From assembly GCA_018813295.1 (NCBI GenBank), contig JAHJBZ010000075.1, positions 1 through 42,134 of the forward strand: 42,134 bases of DNA, written 5' to 3'. Made by a program: the position numbers and the translations under genes. This DNA comes from Patescibacteria group bacterium (GTDB lineage: Bacteria; Patescibacteriota; Gracilibacteria; UM-FILTER-43-11). Positions within the stretch are counted from its first letter, which is position 1, and every line of letters begins with the position of its first letter. Positions 1 to 7,139 of this stretch are shown in pieces. The notes beneath the pieces are model-generated. The model saw only the letters and a program-made list of their open reading frames with translations, made no database searches and was not told the DNA's origin.

Positions 1-186
1 AAATTCCCGACAAAACATTTTATAGCAGAAGAAACTGATGATGGACTACTCATTAAACCAATAATAACTATGGAAAAAGATAAAGATATTATTTCTTACG
101 AAAAAAAGGGGGAAACTGGCTTAATTTTTCCGAAAGGAATAGATCCACAAGTATTAATTGATAAAATTATTGAAATAGATGGATGA
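1..186 (+). CDS. AbrB/MazE-like antitoxin, C-terminal part (5' end outside window)
   Basis: Frame 1 is open from the first base and ends in TGA at 184-186, giving about 61 residues of a C-terminal part. The stretch A-E-E-T-D-D-G-L-L-I-K-P-I resembles the strand that closes the swapped-hairpin fold of AbrB/MazE DNA-binding antitoxins; the rest is a short charged tail that in such pairs binds the toxin. The frame overlaps the next gene by 8 bp (ATG at 179), the usual translationally coupled antitoxin-toxin arrangement. Expected role: neutralise the downstream toxin and repress the shared operon. The promoter and N-terminus are outside the window, so the family assignment rests on the tail and the neighbour. 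Confidence 0.6.
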   Translation, partial: KFPTKHFIAEETDDGLLIKPIITMEKDKDIISYEKKGETGLIFPKGIDPQVLIDKIIEIDG

Positions 187-424
187 AATTACAAAATTTC
201 TACTAAAATTGCATAAAAAGGAAAGGCAATATTTACAAAGTATTATTTTCCCAAAAATTAGAGATCTAAAATTAAAAGGATTAAGTATTAAAAAAATCAG
301 TGGCTTTTCTTTGTGGCGAATTCGTCACGGGAAAATAAGAATTATATTCGCAAAAATAAATGGAAAAGGAGTTTTGGTCCGAATTGGATTTAGGGGTGGT
401 GATATATATAAAAATTTAAAATAA
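179..424 (+). CDS. RelE/ParE-superfamily toxin
   Basis: An 81-residue basic protein. It has two N-terminal helices (residues 1-30), a strand around L-S-I-K-K-I, then F-S-L-W-R-I-R-H-G-K-I-R-I-I-F-A, the beta-hairpin typical of RelE/ParE toxins where the R-x-R and R-I-I-F positions contribute to ribosomal or gyrase binding. The end, V-L-V-R-I-G-F-R-G-G-D-I-Y, matches the last strand in which RelE-type members carry a catalytic or supporting Arg/Tyr. Length is typical. It overlaps the antitoxin frame by 8 bp. RelE-like mRNA cleavage is likelier than ParE gyrase poisoning because of the basic hairpin, but this cannot be settled by eye. Confidence 0.7.
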   Translation: MDEITKFLLKLHKKERQYLQSIIFPKIRDLKLKGLSIKKISGFSLWRIRHGKIRIIFAKINGKGVLVRIGFRGGDIYKNLK

Positions 425-431
425 CTCATAT

Positions 432-461
432 TTGATTTTTTAGGAAATAATCAGCTATACT
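432..461 (+). promoter_or_regulatory. Promoter of the NSS transporter gene
   Basis: TTGATT (432-437), an 18-nt spacer and TATACT (456-461) lie 26 bp upstream of the transporter ATG. The promoter sits inside a nested inverted repeat (next entry), so a repressor bound there would cover the -10 box. Confidence 0.55.
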
Positions 462-481
462 GATTAAGAAATATTTCCTAA
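440..481. promoter_or_regulatory. Nested inverted repeat over the transporter promoter (operator candidate)
   Basis: Outer arms TTAGGAAATA (440-449) and TATTTCCTAA (472-481) are perfectly complementary. Nested inside are ATCAG (450-454) and CTGAT (460-464). The inner pair brackets most of the -10 box and the right outer arm lies at the expected transcription start and leader. It could be a protein-binding operator or, less likely given its position, a leader hairpin. Confidence 0.45.
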
Positions 482-486
482 CCAAA

Positions 487-2133
487 ATGATTATGGCACT
501 TCGTCAGCTTTGGAGCTCTCGGACAACTTTTTTGCTAGCCGCAATTGGTTCAGCAGTAGGGCTCGGTAATTTATGGCGCTTTCCTTTCATAGCTTATGAA
601 AATGGTGGAGGCGCTTTTTTAGTTCCTTATTTCGTCGCTCTCCTCACAACTGGTATACCGCTTCTTATGGCGGAATATGCATTTGGCGCACGCAGTAAAA
701 CCGGCGCCCCGCATGCCATGCGCAAAATTTCCCCACGTGTTGAGTGGGTAGGCTGGTGGGCCATACTCACGGGTTTTGTAATAATGACATATTACTTAGC
801 TGTCATGGCATGGAGTTGGTTTTATCTCGTAAAATCTCCATCAATTCCATGGAGTGGAGATGCGAGCGCTTACTTCTACAGTAACGTACTTCAAATTTCC
901 GAAGGCCCAATGCAACTAGGTGGACTGGTTTGGCCACTGGTTTTTGGGGCATTGCTAACATGGATCCTTTGCTACTTCATCACCCGCTGGGGCACAAAAA
1001 GTGTAGGTGCCGTAGTTAAATGGACCGTTCCGCTTCCTTATATATTGCTTATCATTTTACTGGTACACGGCCTAATGAGAGTGGGTTCAGCAGAAGGAAT
1101 TTTATACTACTTAACTCCAACATGGGACGTATTAACAAATCCTAGCGTTTGGATGGCTGCTTATGGACAGGTATTTTTCTCTCTTTCCCTTGGGTTTGGT
1201 GTAATGATAGCTTATGCAAGTTATGTAAAAGAAAAGGAAGACCTGCCATGGCAGGCTACATTTGCAGGGCTTGCTAATTCCGCAACAGAATTCTTTGCAG
1301 GTTTTGTAGTATTTGCAGTATTAGGTGCACTTGCAGCAGTTACTAATGTTTCTGTTTCAGAGGTTGTTGCCGGCGGACCGGGGTTGGCATTTGTCGCATT
1401 TCCAACAGCTTTGGCGGCACTGCCTTTTGCTAAGTTCTTCTCATTTGCATTCTTTTTAATGCTGCTTACTCTTGGAATAGATTCTGCATTCAGCTTATTA
1501 GAAGCTGCAGTCACAGCTATTCAGGACAGATTCCCAAAATGGAAAAGAGGAAGAATTTTATTCTGGCTATGTCTTGTAGGCTTCTTGCTTGGCCTGCTTT
1601 TTGTAACAAATGCAGGACTTTACTGGTTAGATATTGTGGACCACTGGATGAACAGCTATGGTCTTGTTGGTGTAGGACTTGCTGAAGCATTAATCCTAAC
1701 ATTCTTGCTGGGTACCAAAAAACTAAAGTCAGAACTTAACGAACATACAATTCGTCCCGTTGGTTTAATTTGGGAGCTAAGCATATGGTTTATTACCCCA
1801 ATCGCTTTAACAGTTACAATTATACTTTCGCTTAAAGGAGAGTTCACCAATGCCTACGGAGGATACCCACCACTCGCTCTCGCAATAGGAGGTTGGGGGG
1901 TTTGGGCAACCACAATCATTCTTGCTTTATTATTCCAAAAGGATAAGATGAAATGGTTAAAGCTCCTAGGATTCTTACTAATCGTAGCTGTAATTCTTGT
2001 TGGCATGTTTGTTTCTCCAGCTGCAGCTATGGGCTTATTCGGTAGCTTAGTTCTTATCGGTGGTCTATTATGGCTAATAATTATTGATTGGATGAAACGC
2101 AATAAATTAATGCCAAAAGCAGTGAAAAAATAA
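487..2133 (+). CDS. Sodium-dependent transporter, neurotransmitter:sodium symporter (NSS/SNF) family
   Basis: A 548-residue polytopic inner-membrane protein with 11-12 hydrophobic segments, as in bacterial LeuT/MhsT relatives. Transmembrane helix 1 carries the family signature G-S-A-V-G-L-G-N-L-W-R-F-P-F with its unwound substrate/Na+ site, followed by Y-E-N-G-G-G-A-F-L-V-P-Y. Expected role is Na+-coupled uptake of amino acids, plausible for an organism with few biosynthetic pathways; the substrate cannot be read from sequence. The ATG at 487 follows the promoter at 432-461; a second ATG at 493 is equally possible and no Shine-Dalgarno sequence distinguishes them. It stands alone and is closed by a palindromic terminator. 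Confidence 0.9.
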   Translation: MIMALRQLWSSRTTFLLAAIGSAVGLGNLWRFPFIAYENGGGAFLVPYFVALLTTGIPLLMAEYAFGARSKTGAPHAMRKISPRVEWVGWWAILTGFVIMTYYLAVMAWSWFYLVKSPSIPWSGDASAYFYSNVLQISEGPMQLGGLVWPLVFGALLTWILCYFITRWGTKSVGAVVKWTVPLPYILLIILLVHGLMRVGSAEGILYYLTPTWDVLTNPSVWMAAYGQVFFSLSLGFGVMIAYASYVKEKEDLPWQATFAGLANSATEFFAGFVVFAVLGALAAVTNVSVSEVVAGGPGLAFVAFPTALAALPFAKFFSFAFFLMLLTLGIDSAFSLLEAAVTAIQDRFPKWKRGRILFWLCLVGFLLGLLFVTNAGLYWLDIVDHWMNSYGLVGVGLAEALILTFLLGTKKLKSELNEHTIRPVGLIWELSIWFITPIALTVTIILSLKGEFTNAYGGYPPLALAIGGWGVWATTIILALLFQKDKMKWLKLLGFLLIVAVILVGMFVSPAAAMGLFGSLVLIGGLLWLIIIDWMKRNKLMPKAVKK

Positions 2134-2137
2134 TTTC

Positions 2138-2177
2138 AAAACTGTACGGACGCGATATATCGCGTCCGTACAGTTTT
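2138..2177. terminator. Perfect 40-nt palindrome, bidirectional intrinsic terminator
   Basis: Two 20-nt arms meet without a loop: the left arm begins AAAACTGTACGG and the right arm ends CCGTACAGTTTT. The GC-rich middle and the terminal A and T tracts make a terminator readable in both directions. It lies exactly between the convergent transporter gene (ends 2133) and CR1 (ends 2180). Confidence 0.85.
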
Positions 2178-2179
2178 AT

Positions 2180-3856
2180 TTAATATACTTCCTTTAGATA
2201 GCATTCCTCACAATAAACTTTTTCCGGCCTGTCTGGTGAGTAAGTTGTTTTAATGTCGATCTTGCATTTATCGCACCTCCTATCATAAAGCTCTCTTGGA
2301 TTTCTCAAGTTCATTCTGTCTATATGACGCTGGTCAGGACATCTTCGAGATATTGGAATGCCTCCATCGCGATAAAATTGAAGTTCTTGCGGAATAATCT
2401 TATAAAATTTACCGGACTCTTCACATTTAAGAATTTTTTGCGTAATATCATCACCAACATCCTTAATGTTATCAGGAATTTGATAATCAGCACCTTGATA
2501 TACCGCTGAATCTTCTTCTTCATGCCAATTCCATCCTCTCTTGATTACCTCTTTTTTGCTTAAAGGATAGTACTCAGAGGCAAGTGATTCATTATAACCA
2601 TGTGGAGAATATTTAACTGGGAAAAAGTACCCCCATTCCCCTGTTTTCTTCATATGCTCTATTATTTTTGGAACTAATTCTTCGTACTGCTCTTTTGTAT
2701 ATTGTTTGTTGAATATGCAATACTGCTTTCTCTTTAATCCAACACAGCCAAATAAATCTTTTGAGTGAAATATCTGCTCGCAGTACAAAATATTCTGACT
2801 ATGGAAACCATAAAGGGTATAAGCCATGTTAAATGTTTCGATGGTACCCAGTGTCTGATAATTCAGCTCAGGCTTAACGTACATATTTGATGAGTCATAA
2901 ACATCTTTTAATTCAACACCAACCATCACATATCTACAATCTTCACTATCATTAACATCGTAGCAATTGAGACAATTTTTTGAATTTAGAATAAAGTCTC
3001 CAGTAGAATTCTCAGAATTTGTAATGTTGGCATACTTATGAATTCTTTCTTTTCTCATGCTATCTAAAATTTCCGAAGCTTTTTTAAAATTGGTATATGA
3101 ACCAGTAAATTCCGAAATGCGTTTTTTATATTCATCCTTATCTAAAGGCTTATTCATAAAGTAATATTCTTTATTCTTCAAATTTGTACACAGAAAACAA
3201 TTTTTACACCCACTTAGATTTTCCGAAAACCAACAATCGGAACAATTGGTAGCGTAAGAAAGATATTTACAATTATAACTGTCATAAACATTAAAACATT
3301 CATAGCAAAGCTCGCTGTCATACAAATAACTGCAATCGATAGAAGTCTTACATTTTTGAAGAAGTTTTCCATAATAACAATCCTCACAGTATTCGGATGA
3401 ATTAATTAAATGACAATTTCTACAATAACCCGTGCCAGTTGTATATGGACTGTTGTCGTTGCTTACCTGCATAAGTGGCAGCCTTGGAACAGCCTTATGT
3501 AGTTCTGCAAATTGCTCAAAGAAAGGACGGCTAAAATCGAAGTCTCGTCCGTATTCAAGGCCATCCCATGCATCACCATTCCATTCCTCCTGTGTATACA
3601 CTTTATATGGTTCTCCCCATGGAGCTTTTGAGCTATACAACGTTACTATTTGTTTCCCAGACATATCAGACTTACGTTGGTATAAATATTGCTCATTACG
3701 GTGTGCGACTCTACCTTGCGAACGGCAATCCGGACACAAAACAGGTTCTGGCAGATTATATGTTTTATCACCGTAAGTGAATATCATCTTTTTTAGGAAC
3801 TCAATTTCGTCGGGGAATATTTCAAACGATAATTTACATTGTTTACAATTTTGCAT
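2180..3856 (-). CDS. CR1: cysteine-rich double-zinc-ribbon solenoid protein
   Basis: 558 residues from the ATG at 3856, chosen because every paralogue begins M-x-x-C-K-x-C; an upstream in-frame extension to 3979 is not conserved and overlaps the promoter. Zinc site 1 of the N-terminal domain is intact (C4, C7, C41, C44). The second N-terminal site is lost: K-S-D-M-S-G-K and V-Y-T-Q-E-E-W stand where other copies have CxxC and YCxxCW. Two cysteine-rich blocks follow, each ending in a C-x-x-L-K-[NR]-K-[EQ]-Y segment. In the C-terminal domain the first site is degenerate (C-E-E-S-G-K, C-P-D-Q-R-H) and the last is intact (C-D-K-C, Y-C-E-E-C-Y). There is no signal peptide or membrane segment. It faces TrmB1 divergently. 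Function unknown; zinc binding is inferred. Confidence 0.75.
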   Translation of the reverse strand: MQNCKQCKLSFEIFPDEIEFLKKMIFTYGDKTYNLPEPVLCPDCRSQGRVAHRNEQYLYQRKSDMSGKQIVTLYSSKAPWGEPYKVYTQEEWNGDAWDGLEYGRDFDFSRPFFEQFAELHKAVPRLPLMQVSNDNSPYTTGTGYCRNCHLINSSEYCEDCYYGKLLQKCKTSIDCSYLYDSELCYECFNVYDSYNCKYLSYATNCSDCWFSENLSGCKNCFLCTNLKNKEYYFMNKPLDKDEYKKRISEFTGSYTNFKKASEILDSMRKERIHKYANITNSENSTGDFILNSKNCLNCYDVNDSEDCRYVMVGVELKDVYDSSNMYVKPELNYQTLGTIETFNMAYTLYGFHSQNILYCEQIFHSKDLFGCVGLKRKQYCIFNKQYTKEQYEELVPKIIEHMKKTGEWGYFFPVKYSPHGYNESLASEYYPLSKKEVIKRGWNWHEEEDSAVYQGADYQIPDNIKDVGDDITQKILKCEESGKFYKIIPQELQFYRDGGIPISRRCPDQRHIDRMNLRNPRELYDRRCDKCKIDIKTTYSPDRPEKVYCEECYLKEVY

Positions 3857-3902
3857 AAAAAATAAATTAATTGATAAAACAATACTTTTTGATGCTGTCA
3901 AT

Positions 3903-3930
3903 ATTTTATCATATACTGTAAATATGTCAA
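3903..3930 (-). promoter_or_regulatory. Promoter of CR1
   Basis: On the minus strand TTGACA (3930-3925), a 16-nt spacer and TAAAAT (3908-3903) precede the CR1 ATG by about 46 bp. The sequence TATATGATA just before or over the -10 box is shared with the CR10 promoter, supporting a common promoter type for the two array copies that face TrmB genes. Confidence 0.5.
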
Positions 3931-3973
3931 TACAACAGATATTAATAAATCTTAAAAAAGGTATCTTTTTGGC

Positions 3974-4002
3974 TTGCAATAAGCATTTTAGTGTGATAGA
4001 AT
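3974..4002 (+). promoter_or_regulatory. Promoter of TrmB1
   Basis: TTGCAA (3974-3979), a 17-nt spacer and TAGAAT (3997-4002), followed four bases later by a palindrome starting GTAGAAA. The TrmB2 promoter has GTAGAAA at the same four-base offset from its -10 box. Confidence 0.55.
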
Positions 4003-4005
4003 AAG

Positions 4006-4023
4006 TGTAGAAACATTTCTACA
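4006..4023. promoter_or_regulatory. Operator-like palindrome at the TrmB1 start
   Basis: TGTAGAAA-CA-TTTCTACA is an 18-nt perfect inverted repeat with a 2-nt centre, lying at the expected transcription start and ending 4 bp before the TrmB1 ATG. Its position suits autorepression by TrmB1. A second palindrome of the same GTA-N10-TAC layout lies in the ORF6N-1 promoter at 4822-4837. Confidence 0.5.
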
Positions 4024-4027
4024 ACAT

Positions 4028-4789
4028 ATGCTAGTCTCCGACCTAGAACAACTCGGCCTAAGCGAAGAAGAAGCAAAAGTATATCTTGCTGTTTTAGAAT
4101 TAGGTGGTTCATACGTAAGCGCAATCGCCAAAAAAGCAAAAGTACATCGCGTAAGCTGTTATCACACTTTGGACAACCTCGCCAAAAAAGGAGTGATTAG
4201 TACTTTTACAAAAGACAAGATGAAGTACTACTCCATAGATAGTCCAAAGATCCTGGTAAATCAAATGGAAGAGAGGTTACATAAAGCAGAGAAGCTTTTG
4301 CCGGAACTTCTCTCAATTACAAACGCATTAGCCTATAAACCTAAAATCCAATATTACGAAGGAATTCAGGGAATTAAGAATATTTTTGAAGACACACTAA
4401 CAGCCGAAGGTGAACTTCTTGGTTATACCAATCTGGCTGAACTGCCGGAAGTAGTAACTGAAGAATATCTAAGAGATTATGCAAAACAAAAAATAGAGAG
4501 TGGTATAAAAACCCGTATGTTATCACCTATTTCAAAGCACGCGTTGAAATATACGAAAAAATATTACCCAAAAAACTTTGATACAAATCTGGTGGAAATA
4601 TTTTTCATAAACCCAAAAGAATTTATGTTCGAATATGAGATAAATATATATGGAGATAAGGTATCAATAGTCTCATTAAACCCAAACGAACTAATGGGTA
4701 TGATTATTGAAAGTCCAATTTACGCAAAAACCCAGCGAGCTATTTTTAATCTGGCATGGCTGGGAGCTACGAGTTTTATAGCTCGTTAA
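4028..4789 (+). CDS. TrmB1: TrmB-family transcriptional regulator
   Basis: 253 residues. Residues about 5-70 form a winged helix-turn-helix: L-G-L-S-E-E-E-A-K-V-Y-L, then V-S-A-I-A-K-K-A-K-V-H-R-V-S-C-Y-H-T-L as recognition helix, then the wing. An amphipathic helix (L-V-N-Q-M-E-E-R-L-H-K-A-E) is the likely dimer arm, followed by a C-terminal sensor-type domain (about 105-253) beginning I-Q-Y-Y-E-G. Family members respond to sugars or other metabolites. TrmB2 (24233) is close to it throughout. Divergent from CR1 and upstream of ORF6N-1, it is the obvious candidate to control one or both. The ATG at 4028 follows a good promoter. Confidence 0.85.
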   Translation: MLVSDLEQLGLSEEEAKVYLAVLELGGSYVSAIAKKAKVHRVSCYHTLDNLAKKGVISTFTKDKMKYYSIDSPKILVNQMEERLHKAEKLLPELLSITNALAYKPKIQYYEGIQGIKNIFEDTLTAEGELLGYTNLAELPEVVTEEYLRDYAKQKIESGIKTRMLSPISKHALKYTKKYYPKNFDTNLVEIFFINPKEFMFEYEINIYGDKVSIVSLNPNELMGMIIESPIYAKTQRAIFNLAWLGATSFIAR

Positions 4790-4814
4790 CTTATTGTAAT
4801 TTTTTGATTTTCAT

Positions 4815-4843
4815 TTGACAGGTAAACAAATGTTTACTACACT
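4815..4843 (+). promoter_or_regulatory. Promoter of ORF6N-1 with internal palindrome
   Basis: TTGACA (4815-4820), a 17-nt spacer and TACACT (4838-4843). The palindrome GTAAACA-AA-TGTTTAC (4822-4837) fills almost the whole spacer, so a bound protein would exclude RNA polymerase. The 7+2+7 layout equals that of the TrmB1 palindrome. Confidence 0.6.
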
Positions 4844-4875
4844 TTAAACAATATTTAGTATTTAAATGAATTATT

Positions 4876-5475
4876 ATGGACAATAATGAGCCTAGAGGTA
4901 TCACAATATCTAAAAAATCAATTATCCCCAAAGAACGTATTGAAGGGGTTGTTTATGCCATACGCAATAAGAAAGTAATGCTGGACAAAGATTTAGGAAA
5001 ACTTTATGGAATTGAAACTCGTAGTCTTATTCAAGCTGTAAAGAGAAACCTTGAACGTTTTCCCGAAGATTTTGCATTCCAACTAACCAAAGAAGAATTT
5101 AATTTTTTGAAATGCCAAATTGGCATTTCAAACGAAAATTCTTTGAGATCACAAACTGTGATCTCAAAAGGTCGTGGTGGTCGCCGCACACTACCATATG
5201 CCTTCACAGAACAAGGAGTCGCAATGTTATCGAGCGTACTACGTAGCCCACAAGCAATTAAGGTAAATATCGAAATTATCCGCACTTTTATAAAGCTACG
5301 CCAAGCAATTCAATCCCACAAAGAATTAGCAAAAGAGCTATCGGAAATTAAAGAGTTTATGCTAAAAAATTCAAACAAAAACAACCGTGAATTCCGTCGC
5401 ATCTGGCAAGCAATTGAAAAACTAACAAATACAGACAAAAAAGAGCTTAAGAAAATTGGCTTCAATTTAAATTAA
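4876..5475 (+). CDS. ORF6N-1: ORF6N-domain DNA-binding-type protein
   Basis: 199 residues. Residues about 17-115 match the ORF6N domain common in phage and mobile-element proteins: an I-E-G-V-V-Y-A-I-R-N-K-K-V-M-L-D start, L-G-K-L-Y-G-I-E-T-R, R-N-L-E-R-F-P-E-D-F-A-F-Q-L, then G-G-R-R-T-L-P-Y-A-F-T-E-Q-G-V-A-M-L. A helical tail ends in N-K-N-N-R-E-F-R-R-I-W-Q-A-I-E-K-L. Between the two domain halves lies a tandem peptide (C-Q-I-G-I-S-N-E-N and S-Q-T-V-I-S-K) encoded by two large palindromes (5106-5132, 5142-5168). The stop shares 4 bp with the convergent CR2 stop (5472-5475). Role inferred as DNA binding; it may be a mobile cassette or a local regulator. Confidence 0.75.
   Translation: MDNNEPRGITISKKSIIPKERIEGVVYAIRNKKVMLDKDLGKLYGIETRSLIQAVKRNLERFPEDFAFQLTKEEFNFLKCQIGISNENSLRSQTVISKGRGGRRTLPYAFTEQGVAMLSSVLRSPQAIKVNIEIIRTFIKLRQAIQSHKELAKELSEIKEFMLKNSNKNNREFRRIWQAIEKLTNTDKKELKKIGFNLN
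5106..5132. repeat. Palindrome 1 inside the ORF6N-1 reading frame
   Basis: 13-nt perfect arms, TTTGAAATGCCAA (5106-5118) and TTGGCATTTCAAA (5120-5132), around a single A. It encodes the L-K-C-Q-I-G-I-S peptide. ORF6N-2 has the same palindrome with two base changes in each arm that preserve the pairing. Confidence 0.9.
5142..5168. repeat. Palindrome 2 inside the ORF6N-1 reading frame
   Basis: 12-nt perfect arms TTTGAGATCACA (5142-5153) and TGTGATCTCAAA (5157-5168) around AAC. It is the second unit of the in-frame pair; the matching site in ORF6N-2 has different arms but is equally perfect. Confidence 0.9.
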
Positions 5476-7139
5476 TAAACTTCAGAAAGATAGCATTTCT
5501 CACAATAAACCTTCTCTGGTCTGTCTGGAGCATAAGACGTACGAATATCAATACCACATTTACCACATTTCCTATCCCAAAGTTTGCGCGGATTACGACG
5601 AGCAAGTCTGTTTTTATGACGTACCTCAGGGCAGTACACAGGAATAGGAATATTATTTTCCTTATAAAACTTAAATTCTTGCGGAATTATCTTGTAAGGC
5701 CTACCAGTTTTCTCACATGTAAGAATTTTGTCACAAATACTCTTATCTACATCTAAAATTGAATCTGGAATTTCGAATTTCTCAGCAGGTGACTGAATTG
5801 GAGGTTCATCAGCCCACTTGACACCAATTTTTTCAGCATACTCTTTAGTGATAGGTAAATAATCTTGGCCAACAGTTTGATTGTAGGCAAGCGGAGAAAC
5901 CCACATCGGGAAAAACTCACCCCATTCGTCTGTTTTCTGCATATACTCTATGATTTTTGGAACAAGTTTTTCATATTCTTCTTTAGTATATTGTTTATTC
6001 AAAATACAATATTTTTTATTCCTCAAAGACACACAAGCAAAAATATTTCGGCAGTTCATTGAATAATATGAATAAAGAACATTATCTCCATTGTAAGTGG
6101 AAATAGAGAATAAAACGTGATAACTATTATCTCCTACTTCCATACACTCATAACATTCGCTCGACGGAAAACCCCAAGCATAAATATCCATTGAATTTTT
6201 AGCCTCATTAAACCAAGTGCAGTACTTACAGTCTTCAAGTTTATTTACATCAAAACACTCAAAAGTATTACGAGACTCATTAATTCCATTTCCTGTAACA
6301 TTTTCATTCAATTCACCGAGCATATATTTATGAGGATACTGCAAACGATGTTTTTCAAAAAACTCAGCAGCTTCCATAACGCGACTTCGACGATCAAGTT
6401 GCAGCTTACTAATCCTTTCTTCGTATTTTTCTTTAGTTAATTGTTCGTTCATAAACACATACTCCTTCCCGACCAAATTGACTGAACCGAAACAATACCT
6501 GCAGTTTCTACAGTTATATAAAAAGTATGAATCACTGCAATTATGGCAATTAAAAGCATATTTTAAGTTATAACAATCTTTAGAATCAACACATTCATAA
6601 CAAAGTTCACACTTACTGATAAAACTGATATCAACACAGCTCAGACAAGAATTTAAAAAATTGCCGTAATAACAGTCCTCATTATGATTTGCACCTGCAA
6701 CCAAATAACAATTTTTATTCCAGGAAGCACAATTTATATAATCGCAATTCTCATTCCCCTGTTTAGAAAGAGCTTGCAATGGAACAACCTTAAGTAAATC
6801 AAGATATTGGTCAAAAAACGGACGTGAAAAATCAAAGTCACGCCCATATTCCACTGGACTCCAATCATCCGTCCACCACTCATCATGCCCATACACCTTA
6901 AAATCAGCTTCTGGAGGATAAAATGAAAGTATTGTTTTACCTGAAAAATCACTTTTCCTTTTAAATAAATTTAATTCCGCCCGCCAAATCATACGCCTTT
7001 GACTGCGACACTGAGGACACAAAGTCGGCTCAGGAATCGCATACTTCTTATCACCTACTGTGATACTCAATTGATCCAGAAGCTTGCGGTCCCAATCTAC
7101 GATCTCAAAGCCGGTGTTGCATTGTTTGCAGTCTGGCAT
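5472..7139 (-). CDS. CR2: cysteine-rich double-zinc-ribbon solenoid protein
   Basis: 555 residues from the ATG at 7139, which overlaps the CR3 stop as TAATG; an 8-residue upstream extension is rejected by comparison with paralogues. N-terminal site 1 is intact (C-K-Q-C, C-P-Q-C-R); the second is fully lost (K-S-D-F-S-G-K, V-Y-G-H-D-E-W). The first solenoid is very regular: after the opening C-x4-C-x6-C, successive cysteine distances are 12, 9, 3, 9, 3, 3, 6, 9, 3, 9, 3, 3, all multiples of three. The C-terminal first site is degenerate (C-E-K-T-G-R, C-P-E-V-R-H) and the last intact (C-G-K-C, Y-C-E-K-C-Y). Translation is probably coupled to CR3. Function unknown. Confidence 0.75.
   Translation of the reverse strand: MPDCKQCNTGFEIVDWDRKLLDQLSITVGDKKYAIPEPTLCPQCRSQRRMIWRAELNLFKRKSDFSGKTILSFYPPEADFKVYGHDEWWTDDWSPVEYGRDFDFSRPFFDQYLDLLKVVPLQALSKQGNENCDYINCASWNKNCYLVAGANHNEDCYYGNFLNSCLSCVDISFISKCELCYECVDSKDCYNLKYAFNCHNCSDSYFLYNCRNCRYCFGSVNLVGKEYVFMNEQLTKEKYEERISKLQLDRRSRVMEAAEFFEKHRLQYPHKYMLGELNENVTGNGINESRNTFECFDVNKLEDCKYCTWFNEAKNSMDIYAWGFPSSECYECMEVGDNSYHVLFSISTYNGDNVLYSYYSMNCRNIFACVSLRNKKYCILNKQYTKEEYEKLVPKIIEYMQKTDEWGEFFPMWVSPLAYNQTVGQDYLPITKEYAEKIGVKWADEPPIQSPAEKFEIPDSILDVDKSICDKILTCEKTGRPYKIIPQEFKFYKENNIPIPVYCPEVRHKNRLARRNPRKLWDRKCGKCGIDIRTSYAPDRPEKVYCEKCYLSEVY

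Noticed and set aside
1221-2102. Three minus-strand open frames inside the transporter gene
   Set aside because: They lie wholly inside a clear NSS gene, have composition typical of antisense shadows and match no family.
3857-3979. 41-residue N-terminal extension of CR1
   Set aside because: Not conserved in any paralogue; it overlaps the CR1 promoter, and M-Q-N-C-K-Q-C at 3856 matches the family start.
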